From positions 31,684-95,683 of the forward strand of contig NZ_CANMKV010000018.1 of assembly GCF_947498635.1 (NCBI RefSeq): 64,000 nt of DNA, written 5' to 3'. Origin of the DNA: an uncultured Microbulbifer sp. GTDB lineage: Bacteria > Pseudomonadota > Gammaproteobacteria > Pseudomonadales > Cellvibrionaceae. Made by a program: the position numbers and the translations under genes. This document shows, in pieces, positions 1 to 7,972 of the stretch (the stretch's first letter is position 1; every line of letters begins with the position of its first letter). The notes under the pieces were generated by a model. That model was not told the origin of the DNA. It worked only from the letters and a program-made list of their open reading frames with translations, and ran no database searches.

Positions 1-51
1 GCCTTGAATTTTTTTGTTGGAAGCCACGGATTTTCCTGTCGATAACTCTTT

Positions 52-1263
52 TTACGGCTGCGCTTTTGCGGCAATTATCTCAATTAATTGCCGAGCCAGG
101 TCGGCCTTTAGGGCCTGGGGCAAGTGTGTACTGCTATGGCGATCGATCACAGTGACCGCATTGCGATCACTGTTAAAGCCGCTGTTAGTGCTGCTCACAT
201 CATTGGCGATAATCATATCGAGGTTTTTGCGCTGTAGTTTGTCCTGCGCATAGTGTTCAACCTGTTGGGTCTCCGCGGCAAAGCCGACAGTGAAGGGGCG
301 CCGCTGGCTGCGCGCGGCGATACCGGCGACGATATCCGGGTTTTTTACCAGGGCGATGGCGCTCTCGTCGCAGCCTTCGCGCTTTTTGATTTTCTGTTCT
401 GCCATAGTGGCGGGGCGAAAGTCGGCGACGGCGGCGGCACCGATAAAAATATCGCAGAGATCGGCCGCGCGCTCGGCGGCTGCGCGCATATCCCGCGCAT
501 CGACTACGTCGACCCGCTTCACCTGCGCGGGGGTAGCGAGATTTACGGGCCCTGCAATGAGGGTCACTTGAGCGCCGGCTCTCTGGGCAGCCTCGGCCAG
601 GGCGAAGCCCATTTTACCGGAGCTGTGGTTACTCAGATAGCGCACAGGGTCGAGGGCTTCGCGGGTCGGACCGGCAGTGATTACCACGCTTTTACCGCGC
701 AGGCAGTCGCTGCTGCCGCTGAGCAGGGATTCGGCCTGTTGAGCCAGGTCGGCGGGCTCGAGCATGCGCCCAGGGCCAACATCGCCGCAGGCCTGGCTGC
801 CGGCTGCGGGTCCCCACAGTTGCACCCCGCGCTCGCGCAGGGTCTGCGCATTGACGGCGGTGGCCGGGTGGCGCCACATGGCCTGGTTCATGGCTGGGGC
901 CAGAGCTACGGGCGCCTCGCTGGCGAGGCACAGGGTCGTGAGCAGGTCGTCGGCCATACCGCAGGCCAGTTTTGCCATGACCTGGGCGCTGGCGGGGGCG
1001 ATCAAGATCAGCTCGGCCCATTTGGCCAGCTCGATATGTCCCATGGCGGCCTCCGCTGCCGGGTCGAGGAGGTCGGTGTGTACCGGGTTGCCGGACAGGG
1101 CCTGGAAGGTTAGCGGCTGCACAAACTCACGTGCGCCGGCGCTCATCACCACCCTCACCTGGGCGCCGCGATCTTTCAGGCGGCGAACCAGGTCGGCGCT
1201 CTTGTAGGCGGCAATACCGCCACTGATACCCAAAAGTAGGCGTTTATCGGCCAGCGAGGACAT
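52..1263 (-). CDS. coaBC: Bifunctional phosphopantothenoylcysteine decarboxylase / phosphopantothenate-cysteine ligase
   Basis: This cytoplasmic enzyme catalyses two consecutive steps of coenzyme A synthesis: joining cysteine to 4'-phosphopantothenate, then decarboxylating the product. The N-terminal CoaC flavoprotein half (about residues 8-185) shows the flavin-binding GISGGIAAYKSADL stretch, the active-site His76 in GHIEL, PAMN at 123-126 and the reactive Cys159 in GSQACGD. The CoaB half begins near residue 190 with VVITAGPTREALDPVRY and contains SNHSSGKMG. At 403 residues it is the usual full length. It is divergent from radC, a classic gammaproteobacterial arrangement. The downstream neighbour, usually dut, would lie outside the window to the left. 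Confidence 0.97.
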   Translation of the reverse strand: MSSLADKRLLLGISGGIAAYKSADLVRRLKDRGAQVRVVMSAGAREFVQPLTFQALSGNPVHTDLLDPAAEAAMGHIELAKWAELILIAPASAQVMAKLACGMADDLLTTLCLASEAPVALAPAMNQAMWRHPATAVNAQTLRERGVQLWGPAAGSQACGDVGPGRMLEPADLAQQAESLLSGSSDCLRGKSVVITAGPTREALDPVRYLSNHSSGKMGFALAEAAQRAGAQVTLIAGPVNLATPAQVKRVDVVDARDMRAAAERAADLCDIFIGAAAVADFRPATMAEQKIKKREGCDESAIALVKNPDIVAGIAARSQRRPFTVGFAAETQQVEHYAQDKLQRKNLDMIIANDVSSTNSGFNSDRNAVTVIDRHSSTHLPQALKADLARQLIEIIAAKAQP

Positions 1264-1415
1264 AGATACAGTTTCCGATTGTATGCGAGCGGGTTAGATT
1301 AGCATTTATGCGTCTGCACTTCCTAAGGCGGAGAATAGACGCGAAAAACGTGGTTGGGGTGTTGGGGGGAGAGTGTTCACAGAAAAAGGGTGTCAGGGAA
1401 GACGGAGATAGGCCT

Positions 1416-2090
1416 ATGAAGATCAAGGATTGGCCGGCGGCAGAAAGGCCCAGGGAGAAACTGCTGGCGAAGGGCGCCGGAGCGCTGTCGGATGCGGAAT
1501 TACTGGCCATATTTCTGCGTGTGGGTCTACCGGGAGTTTCCGCGGTAGACCTGGCGCGCGGCCTATTGAGCGAGTTTGGTGGCTTGCGCGCACTGCTGGA
1601 AGTGAATAGAGAGCAGTTTTGCCGCGCACGCGGGCTGGGAGACGCCAAATTTGTGCAACTGCAGGCGGCGCTGGAGATGGCGCGGCGTCACCTCGCCGAG
1701 GTCGTGCAGCAGGGCAGCGCGCTATGCAGCCCCGCAGCGGTACGCGACTATCTGGCCATGCAGTTGCGCCACCGGCGCCGGGAGGTTTTTTGCTGCCTGT
1801 ATCTCGATACCCAACACCGCGTTATTACCTTCGAGGAATTATTCGAGGGCACGCTCAATGCAGCCAGTGTCTACCCCCGTGAGGTGGTGCAGGCCGCCCT
1901 TTACCGGGGTGCGGCGGCGGTGATTTTGGCGCACAACCACCCCTCGGGGGTCAGCGAGCCCAGCCAGGCAGATATTTGGATTACCGAGCGTTTGGTCCAG
2001 GCCCTGGAGCTGGTGGATGTCAAAGTGTTGGATCACCTGATCGTGGGCGAGGGCAGGGCCCTCTCCTTTGCCGAGCAGGGACTGCTGTAG
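1416..2090 (+). CDS. radC: RadC-family JAB/MPN-domain protein
   Basis: RadC-like protein of 224 residues. An N-terminal helix-hairpin-helix-like part ([19 protein letters not shown]) precedes the JAB/MPN metalloprotease-like domain, whose zinc motif is visible as [17 protein letters not shown]. The family was once linked to DNA repair, but its biochemical role is unsettled. The open frame extends upstream to 1308. I chose the ATG at 1416 because the family starts with an [21 protein letters not shown] sequence and the upstream residues are unlike the family. It is divergent from coaBC and upstream of rpmB. Confidence 0.93.
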   Translation: MKIKDWPAAERPREKLLAKGAGALSDAELLAIFLRVGLPGVSAVDLARGLLSEFGGLRALLEVNREQFCRARGLGDAKFVQLQAALEMARRHLAEVVQQGSALCSPAAVRDYLAMQLRHRRREVFCCLYLDTQHRVITFEELFEGTLNAASVYPREVVQAALYRGAAAVILAHNHPSGVSEPSQADIWITERLVQALELVDVKVLDHLIVGEGRALSFAEQGLL

Positions 2091-2126
2091 TCTGGTCGCG
2101 ATTGATACAGAAGTGCTGTACAAAAC

Positions 2127-2155
2127 TTGCTCCCTAGGGGCTCTTTTGGTATAAA
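2127..2155 (+). promoter_or_regulatory. Candidate sigma-70 promoter of rpmB-rpmG
   Basis: TTGCTC at 2127-2132 and TATAAA at 2150-2155 are separated by exactly 17 bp. They lie about 150 bp ahead of the rpmB start and just after the radC stop, so ribosomal protein transcription probably starts near 2162 with a leader of roughly 140 nt. This is a sequence match only. Confidence 0.55.
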
Positions 2156-2293
2156 ACGCCGCTCTTTGCGGCCGGGCCAGATTCTGCACAGGTTCCGCCG
2201 CCATCCAGGAACCGGATTAGAATCCCGATTTTTAAGTTCCCGCACTACCTTTCCCTCTTCAGGATTGGAGCCAAGCGGGCACAAGCGTTTTGA

Positions 2294-2542
<249 letters not shown>

Positions 2543-2578
2543 CTGGCTGTATCCAGCTAACTGATTGGAGATTGAGCA

Positions 2579-2734
2579 ATGCGTGAGAAGATTCGTCTGA
2601 ATTCCAGCGCCGGTACTGGCCACTTCTACACCACTACCAAGAACAAGCGCAACATGCCTGAGAAGATGGAGATTAAAAAGTACGATCCCGTTGTTCGCAA
2701 GCACGTTATGTACAAGGAAGGCAAAATCAAGTAA
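2579..2734 (+). CDS. rpmG: 50S ribosomal protein L33
   Basis: Ribosomal protein bL33, 51 residues beginning [19 protein letters not shown]. It contains [17 protein letters not shown], the hallmark of the zinc-free (cysteine-lacking) L33 form usual in proteobacteria: no CxxC pair is present. A GGAG ribosome binding site sits about 9 bp before the ATG. Second gene of the rpmB-rpmG operon. Confidence 0.97.
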   Translation: MREKIRLNSSAGTGHFYTTTKNKRNMPEKMEIKKYDPVVRKHVMYKEGKIK

Positions 2735-2754
2735 TTGCCCTTCGCGTACTCGTA

Positions 2755-2788
2755 GAAAAAGCCCGGTATACGCCGGGCTTTTTTGTTT
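2755..2788 (+). terminator. Rho-independent terminator after rpmG
   Basis: The inverted repeat AGCCCGG / CCGGGCT closes a short loop (TATACG). It is preceded by an A-run and followed by TTTTTTG, 25-50 bp after the rpmG stop. It is a textbook intrinsic terminator. Confidence 0.9.
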
Positions 2789-2824
2789 CCGATTGCCGGG
2801 GCACCCCGCGCCGTAAGATAAAAG

Positions 2825-3640
2825 ATGCCTGAACTTCCCGAAGTAGAAACTACATGTCGCGGCCTTGCACCTCACCTGGAGGGACACAAGGTGCGATCTG
2901 TACAGGTGCGCCAGCCGCGCCTGCGCTGGCCGGTGGACCCGGACTTCGCCAAGCACATAAAGAACGCGCGTATTCTCAAGCTGGAGCGTCGCGCCAAGTA
3001 TCTGTTGGTTCACACCGATAGGGGTTGCGCTATCTGGCATTTGGGTATGTCCGGGAGCCTGCGCCTGATCCAAAGCGAGGAGCGGGCCGAGAAGCACGAC
3101 CATATCGACTGGCGCCTCGACAGTGGTCTGGTCCTGCGTTATAGAGACCCGCGCCGTTTTGGTGCGCTGCTATGGACTGCGGGAGACCCGCTGAGCCACG
3201 ATCTGCTCAGCCATTTGGGCCCCGAGCCTCTGTCGGAGGCGTTTACTGGCGACCACCTGTTCTCATCTTCCCGCAGGCGCAAGCAGTCGGTGAAAACCTT
3301 CATCATGGATGGTCGTATTGTGGTGGGAGTGGGAAACATTTATGCCAGTGAATCTCTGTTCCTGGCGGGTATCCGTCCCGATCGCGAGGCCGGATCCATA
3401 TCCCGGGCCCGCTATCTGCGCCTGGCTGAGGTAATCCAACAGGTATTGAGGCGCGCTATTGCCCAGGGCGGCACCACCCTGAGGGACTTTATCGGTGGCG
3501 ATGGCCAGCCGGGTTATTTTGCCCAGGAACTCAATGTCTACGGCCGCGCGGGACTGCCCTGCCCCACTTGTGGGCGCCCGGTGCGCGATATCACTCTGGG
3601 GCAGCGCAATACCTTCTTCTGCGTCCACTGCCAGCGCTGA
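2825..3640 (+). CDS. mutM: Formamidopyrimidine-DNA glycosylase
   Basis: Base-excision repair enzyme that removes oxidised purines such as 8-oxoguanine and nicks the abasic site. The 271-residue protein starts [14 protein letters not shown], giving the catalytic Pro2 and Glu3 after Met removal. It has the conserved lysine in the RRAKYLL segment, GMSGSLR in the substrate loop and NIYASE in the helix-two-turn-helix. The C-terminal zinc finger is intact (CPTCGRP...FFCVHCQR). It follows rpmBG, as in many gammaproteobacteria, but is separated from them by a terminator. Confidence 0.98.
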   Translation: MPELPEVETTCRGLAPHLEGHKVRSVQVRQPRLRWPVDPDFAKHIKNARILKLERRAKYLLVHTDRGCAIWHLGMSGSLRLIQSEERAEKHDHIDWRLDSGLVLRYRDPRRFGALLWTAGDPLSHDLLSHLGPEPLSEAFTGDHLFSSSRRRKQSVKTFIMDGRIVVGVGNIYASESLFLAGIRPDREAGSISRARYLRLAEVIQQVLRRAIAQGGTTLRDFIGGDGQPGYFAQELNVYGRAGLPCPTCGRPVRDITLGQRNTFFCVHCQR

Positions 3641-3702
3641 ATTGGGGCGGTGATGGGGAGTTACTACTAGTATCAAAGTATTGCTGTCTGTGGAGATGGC
3701 CT

Positions 3703-3861
3703 GTGGTATTGGTACTGCCTTTTCTCACCGTTCTGATTGCCGCCTGGTATATATGGAAGCGCCGCCAGCGCACCGCCACCGTGTGGTGGCTGCTAACCAT
3801 GGTGATCTACATCATCTGGTTCATTTATCAGTCGACCAATACGCTGAATCTCTCCTTCTAG
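3703..3861 (+). CDS. Small two-helix membrane protein, unknown function
   Basis: A 52-residue product beginning at a GTG: VLVLPFLTVLIAAWYIW, a basic turn KRRQR, then WWLLTMVIYIIWFIY. This gives two predicted membrane helices joined by a short cytoplasmic-type positive loop. The open frame is longer upstream, but the GTG at 3703 has a GGAG ribosome binding site 7 bp before it, which sets this start. It lies only 13 bp before the DsbB-like gene and is probably cotranscribed with it. I do not recognise a family. The conserved-looking hydrophobic pattern and good ribosome binding site are the only support. Confidence 0.5.
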   Translation: MVLVLPFLTVLIAAWYIWKRRQRTATVWWLLTMVIYIIWFIYQSTNTLNLSF

Positions 3862-3874
3862 TCAGAGTGTCGCT

Positions 3875-4420
3875 ATGGTGTATATGGTTCGAAGACTCGA
3901 TGCCCTAGCCCTCCTCGTGCTTACGGCGGTCCTCTGGGGCGCGTTTCTTATTGAACTGTATCAGCATCAACTGCCCTGCCCTTTGTGCCTGTTACAGCGC
4001 GTCGCTTTTACGATGGCGGGTTTGGGCCTGCTGATGAATCTGCGTTTCGGCGTGCGCCCTGCCCACTATGGGGTTGTGATTCTGTCGAGTATTGCCGGCT
4101 TGGTCGCTGCTGGGCGCCAGGTGCTGTTACATATCGTGCCCGGTGATCCCGGTTTTGGAGAGCCCTTTCTCGGCCGGCACCTCTATACCTGGGCGGCCCT
4201 GGCATTCTTTGGCTTACTCGCTTACTGCGGAGTCGCGTTAATGCTGGGCTTTTTGCGGCGCAATCTCTCCCCGCGCCGATTTACCTTCCCTGAGAAATTT
4301 ATTGCCATAGCGTTTCTTACTATCGCTATGGCGAATTTGGTTAGTACTCTGCTTGAGTGTGGTCTCGGCCCCTGTGTCAGCGGCTCATTCGGCTATCACT
4401 GGCTCTGGCCCATAGGGTGA
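3875..4420 (+). CDS. DsbB-like disulfide bond formation membrane protein
   Basis: Inner-membrane protein of 181 residues with about five hydrophobic segments. The first periplasmic loop carries PCPLCLLQR, the CxxC motif of DsbB that exchanges electrons with quinone. It departs from classical DsbB in that the second periplasmic loop (HIVPGDPGFGEPFLGRH) has no cysteine pair. Two cysteines appear instead near the C-terminus in LLECGLGPC. It may therefore be a DsbB paralogue with an altered electron path or a different partner. A canonical dsbB is encoded separately at 25694-26188. The small membrane protein just upstream may be a partner; this is inference from spacing. Confidence 0.8.
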   Translation: MVYMVRRLDALALLVLTAVLWGAFLIELYQHQLPCPLCLLQRVAFTMAGLGLLMNLRFGVRPAHYGVVILSSIAGLVAAGRQVLLHIVPGDPGFGEPFLGRHLYTWAALAFFGLLAYCGVALMLGFLRRNLSPRRFTFPEKFIAIAFLTIAMANLVSTLLECGLGPCVSGSFGYHWLWPIG

Positions 4421-4486
4421 GCGGCCGGTGAAGCGGTTATCTCATTGTGCGAGTGGACATGCCTGAGTTTTTGTTTGGGAAGGGAT

Positions 4487-6121
4487 ATGCGCCTGCTGTG
4501 TTTTTTATCGATATTTTTACTGTTGTCTTGCGACCCCCGGGAAAAGCGCGCGGCTCTCGACAGTACTCTCACACAGCCCGCGCAGCTTATTTTGCGCAAT
4601 GCCACAATTTATACCGTGGACAGGGCCCGATCCCTGGCATCGGCTATAGCGATCAGAGATGGACGTATTGCCTTTGTCGGCAGTGAGAAAGGTGTAGAAG
4701 CATACATCGGGCCAAAAACAAACATTAAGGACCTGGATGGCAAGCTGGTATTGCCGGGTTTTTTCCAGCGGGTAAAAGTCCGTGGTAGTGCCGGGAAAAT
4801 TAATTTGTTTTCAGGCAAATCTATAGAGGACTATTGCCTGTCGGTATCGCGCTATATTCGGGAAAATCCCCAACAGCAGGTAATTGTTGGGGAGGGCTGG
4901 AATATGCAAGCCTTTTCCGGCGAGCCTCCACACAAGGGAATCCTCGATCAAATCAATGATCTTATCCCTATTATTTTATTTTCCTCAGATGGCAATAATA
5001 TCTGGACAAATTCGGAGGGATTGGCCGCTGCTGGAATCGACAGTGATACTGAGAATCCGCGTGGTGGAGTTATAGAAAAAAATGAACACGGTCTCGCCAC
5101 TGGTTGGTTGCACGGACGCGGTGCTAAGGACCTATTGCAGAGATTAATACCAGAAAATTCAAGTAGTAACTATCGTGATGATCTGTTGCGTATACAGCGT
5201 TTGGCAACTAGGAATGGGATTACCACGCTTTATGAAGCAGCTTTGCACTCTGTGGATGAGATTTCGTGGAAAAATTATAAGGATCAATTATCAACAATCG
5301 GTGCGATGGATATACGCCTGCGCACTTCTTGGCCGGTTTCCGCGGATTTTACCGATAAAGAATTCTTACTACTTCAGCAGAGAATCGGACAAATACGCAG
5401 TGATGACTTCAGTGTTGATTCAGTCAGTTTTATCGGTTGGGCTGCGGAAATTGCTGAGACGCAGAATGTGAAGGATCGAGCTGCATCACAGGATTACTCG
5501 CAGGGGGTGGTGGCTGATTTGGCGCGTCGAGCCAATCACTTTAATCTGCCACTACAGATAGTGGTTTCAGGGAAAGAGTTTACGGCAAGCGCTTTGGAAG
5601 CATTGGAATCACTCAAGCCGTTAGGTAGCGATTCCATTCTGCGTAATGTCATTATCAATGCTTCTTTTGATCGTGTTGATTTACAGAGATTAGCACAGGC
5701 GAATACTGTCCTATTTATTCAGCCGGAAACCATGTTTGCACACAACATGGCGCTGTTCAGAGTGTCGCAGGAAGATGAATTGAAAGTCCAAAAAAAATAT
5801 TTCCCATTGGGTTTTTCTCTGTTGTCTGCAGATTTATCCGCGAACCATGCAATGGTGAATCCTCTTGAGGTTATTAAACAGGGATTGGTTTATAAAATTC
5901 CTGTCTCTGAAATGATCGCGGCATTTACTATTAATGCCGCCTATGCTGGCGGCCTGGAAAAAGAAACGGGAAGTTTGGAGGCTGGCAAATGGGCTGATTT
6001 TATCGTTTTGGATCGGAATATGTTTGGGCTGGAGGAAAGTGAGCAGAGAGGTTTGAAAGTACTTGAAACTTTTTACAAGGGACAATTAGTTTTCGATATA
6101 AATAATGAATATGAAAATTAA
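4487..6121 (+). CDS. Amidohydrolase-fold (YtcJ-like) lipoprotein, probable pseudoenzyme
   Basis: A 544-residue protein with a lipoprotein signal (MRLLCFLSIFLLLSC). The open frame begins at 4445, but the ATG at 4487 gives a proper signal and has GGGA upstream. The body follows the amidohydrolase_3/YtcJ family throughout: an N-terminal beta-sandwich with LILRNATIYTVD, the PGF turn at about residue 90, a GWN...P segment, GITTLYEA, and the C-terminal NAAYAGGLEKETGSLEAGKWADFIVLD. The metal ligands appear lost: PGFxDxHxH reads PGFFQRVKV, the DGH segment reads SSDGNNIWTNS, the barrel-strand histidine is IVVSG, and the RIEH strand reads IINAS. Only the late aspartate (SADLSANH) remains. Codon use is AT-richer than its neighbours. 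Confidence 0.8.
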   Translation: MRLLCFLSIFLLLSCDPREKRAALDSTLTQPAQLILRNATIYTVDRARSLASAIAIRDGRIAFVGSEKGVEAYIGPKTNIKDLDGKLVLPGFFQRVKVRGSAGKINLFSGKSIEDYCLSVSRYIRENPQQQVIVGEGWNMQAFSGEPPHKGILDQINDLIPIILFSSDGNNIWTNSEGLAAAGIDSDTENPRGGVIEKNEHGLATGWLHGRGAKDLLQRLIPENSSSNYRDDLLRIQRLATRNGITTLYEAALHSVDEISWKNYKDQLSTIGAMDIRLRTSWPVSADFTDKEFLLLQQRIGQIRSDDFSVDSVSFIGWAAEIAETQNVKDRAASQDYSQGVVADLARRANHFNLPLQIVVSGKEFTASALEALESLKPLGSDSILRNVIINASFDRVDLQRLAQANTVLFIQPETMFAHNMALFRVSQEDELKVQKKYFPLGFSLLSADLSANHAMVNPLEVIKQGLVYKIPVSEMIAAFTINAAYAGGLEKETGSLEAGKWADFIVLDRNMFGLEESEQRGLKVLETFYKGQLVFDINNEYEN

Positions 6122-6174
6122 TTTTCGCATGAAATAAAAATGCTAAAGATATTCATGCCGAAGAGCCATTTTTG

Positions 6175-7827
6175 TTAACAATAAGGGGGATATTCAGCCT
6201 TGTAGCTGTGCTCCTGAATAAACTTCAGCATATCTTGCGGTGGCTCCATGTCACTGATCCCAAGTTCAAAAATTTTACGGCCTACTCTTGCGGCGGTATT
6301 GAACGAAATCTGTAATATTTGTGACTGTGGTGGGAATAGGCAGCCTTTCTGCAAAAGCGCCTGGTCCACTTGCTCGGCCACGCCGCGGGCTGCCTCAATA
6401 AACAGCGCATCCGGTACCCGGTTTGCTCGAGTGACATAAATGGCCATCGCCACAGCTGGGAAAATATAGAAATTATTGGCTTGGCCCGGCAAATAGGTTT
6501 TGCCATTCAGAGAGACTTCGGGGAATTGCACTCCGGCCGCATAAATAGCCCGTCCCTGGCTCCAGCTATAGGCCTGCTCGGCAGTGCACTCGGCATGCTC
6601 AGTGGGATTGGAGAGTGCGAAGATGATTGGCCGCGGGTTGAGTGCGGCCATGGTTTCCACCACCTCCTGGGTAAATAATTGGCCGGCAGTGCTGACGCCA
6701 ATCAACGTGGTGGGCTTGTGAATTTTTATAGCCTCGACCAATTGCATGGTGGGTGCTTGGTCGCAGGCGTAGGGCTTCTGAAAATCGAAAAGATCCTTGC
6801 GGCTTTTTACCAGGAGTCCTTTTTCATCGAACATAATGATATGGTTCTGCGCGTCTTCCCTGCTGAGCCCTTCATTAATCAGTTCGCTGACAAATAAATC
6901 GGCAAGCCCTATACCGGCGGAGCCCGCTCCGGCGAAGAAGATTTTTTCACCCTTTAACGTGCCCTGTTTGATTTTCAGGGCGTTAATCATACCGGCCAGG
7001 GCTATGCCCGCGGTGCCCTGAATATCATCGTTATAGCAGCAAATTCTGTCACGATAGCGCTGCAGCAGGTGGACGGCATCACTACCGGTCCAGTCCTCAA
7101 AGTGCAGACAGCAGTGCGGGTAGCGCTGCTGTACCGTTTCCACAAACTCATCCACAAAGCGATATAGCGTCTCCGTATCCGGGCGTTTGCGGCGCAGGCC
7201 CACATAAAGGGGGTCTGCCAGTACTTGTTCATTATTGCTACCGGCATCCAAAAATAGCGGCAGTAAATGCTCTGGGGGCATACCGCCTGCGGCGGTATAA
7301 AGTTGCAACTTACCGATCGGTATTCCCATGCCGTTTGCGCCGATGTCTCCGAGCCCCAGAATTCGTCCACCATTGGTGACACAAATAAAACGTATATCCC
7401 GGTCCGGCCAGTGGGACAGGTACTTGGCGACACTGTCCTTTTGTGCAATCGACAGGTAGACACCCCTGACCCTGCGAATGATATGGCTGAATTTGGTGCA
7501 GGCTTCGCCGATGGTGGGGTCGTAAATAATGGGCAGGAAGCGCACCGGATCGGACATGACCACCCGGTAAAAGAGGGTTTCATTGGTGTCCAGCAGGCCC
7601 GTCAGGTAGACAAAACGATCGATATTCGAGTGCTTGTGATCCAGTTGCATCAATACCCGTTGCACCTGGACTTCGATGGTTTCCACGGCGTCGGGGATTA
7701 AGCCACGCAAACCAAACCTGTCGCGCTCGGCTGTGCTAAAGGCGGTGCCTTTGTTGAGGGTGGGGTTGTGCAGGAGTTCGATGCCTGTGGCATGCACTTT
7801 GCGTTGATCCAAGAGAGTCCCCTCCAA
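6175..7827 (-). CDS. maeA: NAD-dependent malic enzyme
   Basis: Oxidative decarboxylation of malate to pyruvate with NAD+, linking the TCA cycle to pyruvate. At 550 residues it is of the long MaeA/SfcA type. Visible features are LLHNPTLNKGTAFSTAERDRFGLRGL, the malate-binding VTNGGRILGLGDIGANGMGIPIGK region, FEDWTGSDA, NDDIQGTAGIALAG and the Rossmann GAGSAGIGLADL. It converges with the amidohydrolase-like gene, with only about 50 bp between them. A second, shorter malic enzyme is encoded at 29063-30316, so the cell has two routes from malate to pyruvate. Confidence 0.96.
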   Translation of the reverse strand: MEGTLLDQRKVHATGIELLHNPTLNKGTAFSTAERDRFGLRGLIPDAVETIEVQVQRVLMQLDHKHSNIDRFVYLTGLLDTNETLFYRVVMSDPVRFLPIIYDPTIGEACTKFSHIIRRVRGVYLSIAQKDSVAKYLSHWPDRDIRFICVTNGGRILGLGDIGANGMGIPIGKLQLYTAAGGMPPEHLLPLFLDAGSNNEQVLADPLYVGLRRKRPDTETLYRFVDEFVETVQQRYPHCCLHFEDWTGSDAVHLLQRYRDRICCYNDDIQGTAGIALAGMINALKIKQGTLKGEKIFFAGAGSAGIGLADLFVSELINEGLSREDAQNHIIMFDEKGLLVKSRKDLFDFQKPYACDQAPTMQLVEAIKIHKPTTLIGVSTAGQLFTQEVVETMAALNPRPIIFALSNPTEHAECTAEQAYSWSQGRAIYAAGVQFPEVSLNGKTYLPGQANNFYIFPAVAMAIYVTRANRVPDALFIEAARGVAEQVDQALLQKGCLFPPQSQILQISFNTAARVGRKIFELGISDMEPPQDMLKFIQEHSYKAEYPPYC

Positions 7828-7938
7828 TTACACCGTGGGTTTGCGCTAGCTAGGGGGAAGTATAGGCGGCTGCCACGATGCCTATGTGCTCACCTGCGGG
7901 GGTAGCATATGAGGGGATTGCATTTGGAGAGGAGGCTT

Positions 7939-7965
7939 GCAGGGGGCGAAGGATACGCCCCCTGC
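7939..7965 (-). terminator. Hairpin downstream of ggt
   Basis: A perfect 10-bp stem (GCAGGGGGCG / CGCCCCCTGC) with a 7-nt loop lies directly after the ggt stop on the minus strand. No clear U-run follows, so it may be a weak terminator or an mRNA 3'-end stabiliser. Confidence 0.6.
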
Positions 7966-7972
7966 GTGAAAG

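Noticed and set aside
253..1113. Plus-strand open frame over coaBC
   Set aside because: Antisense to coaBC, no recognisable domain.
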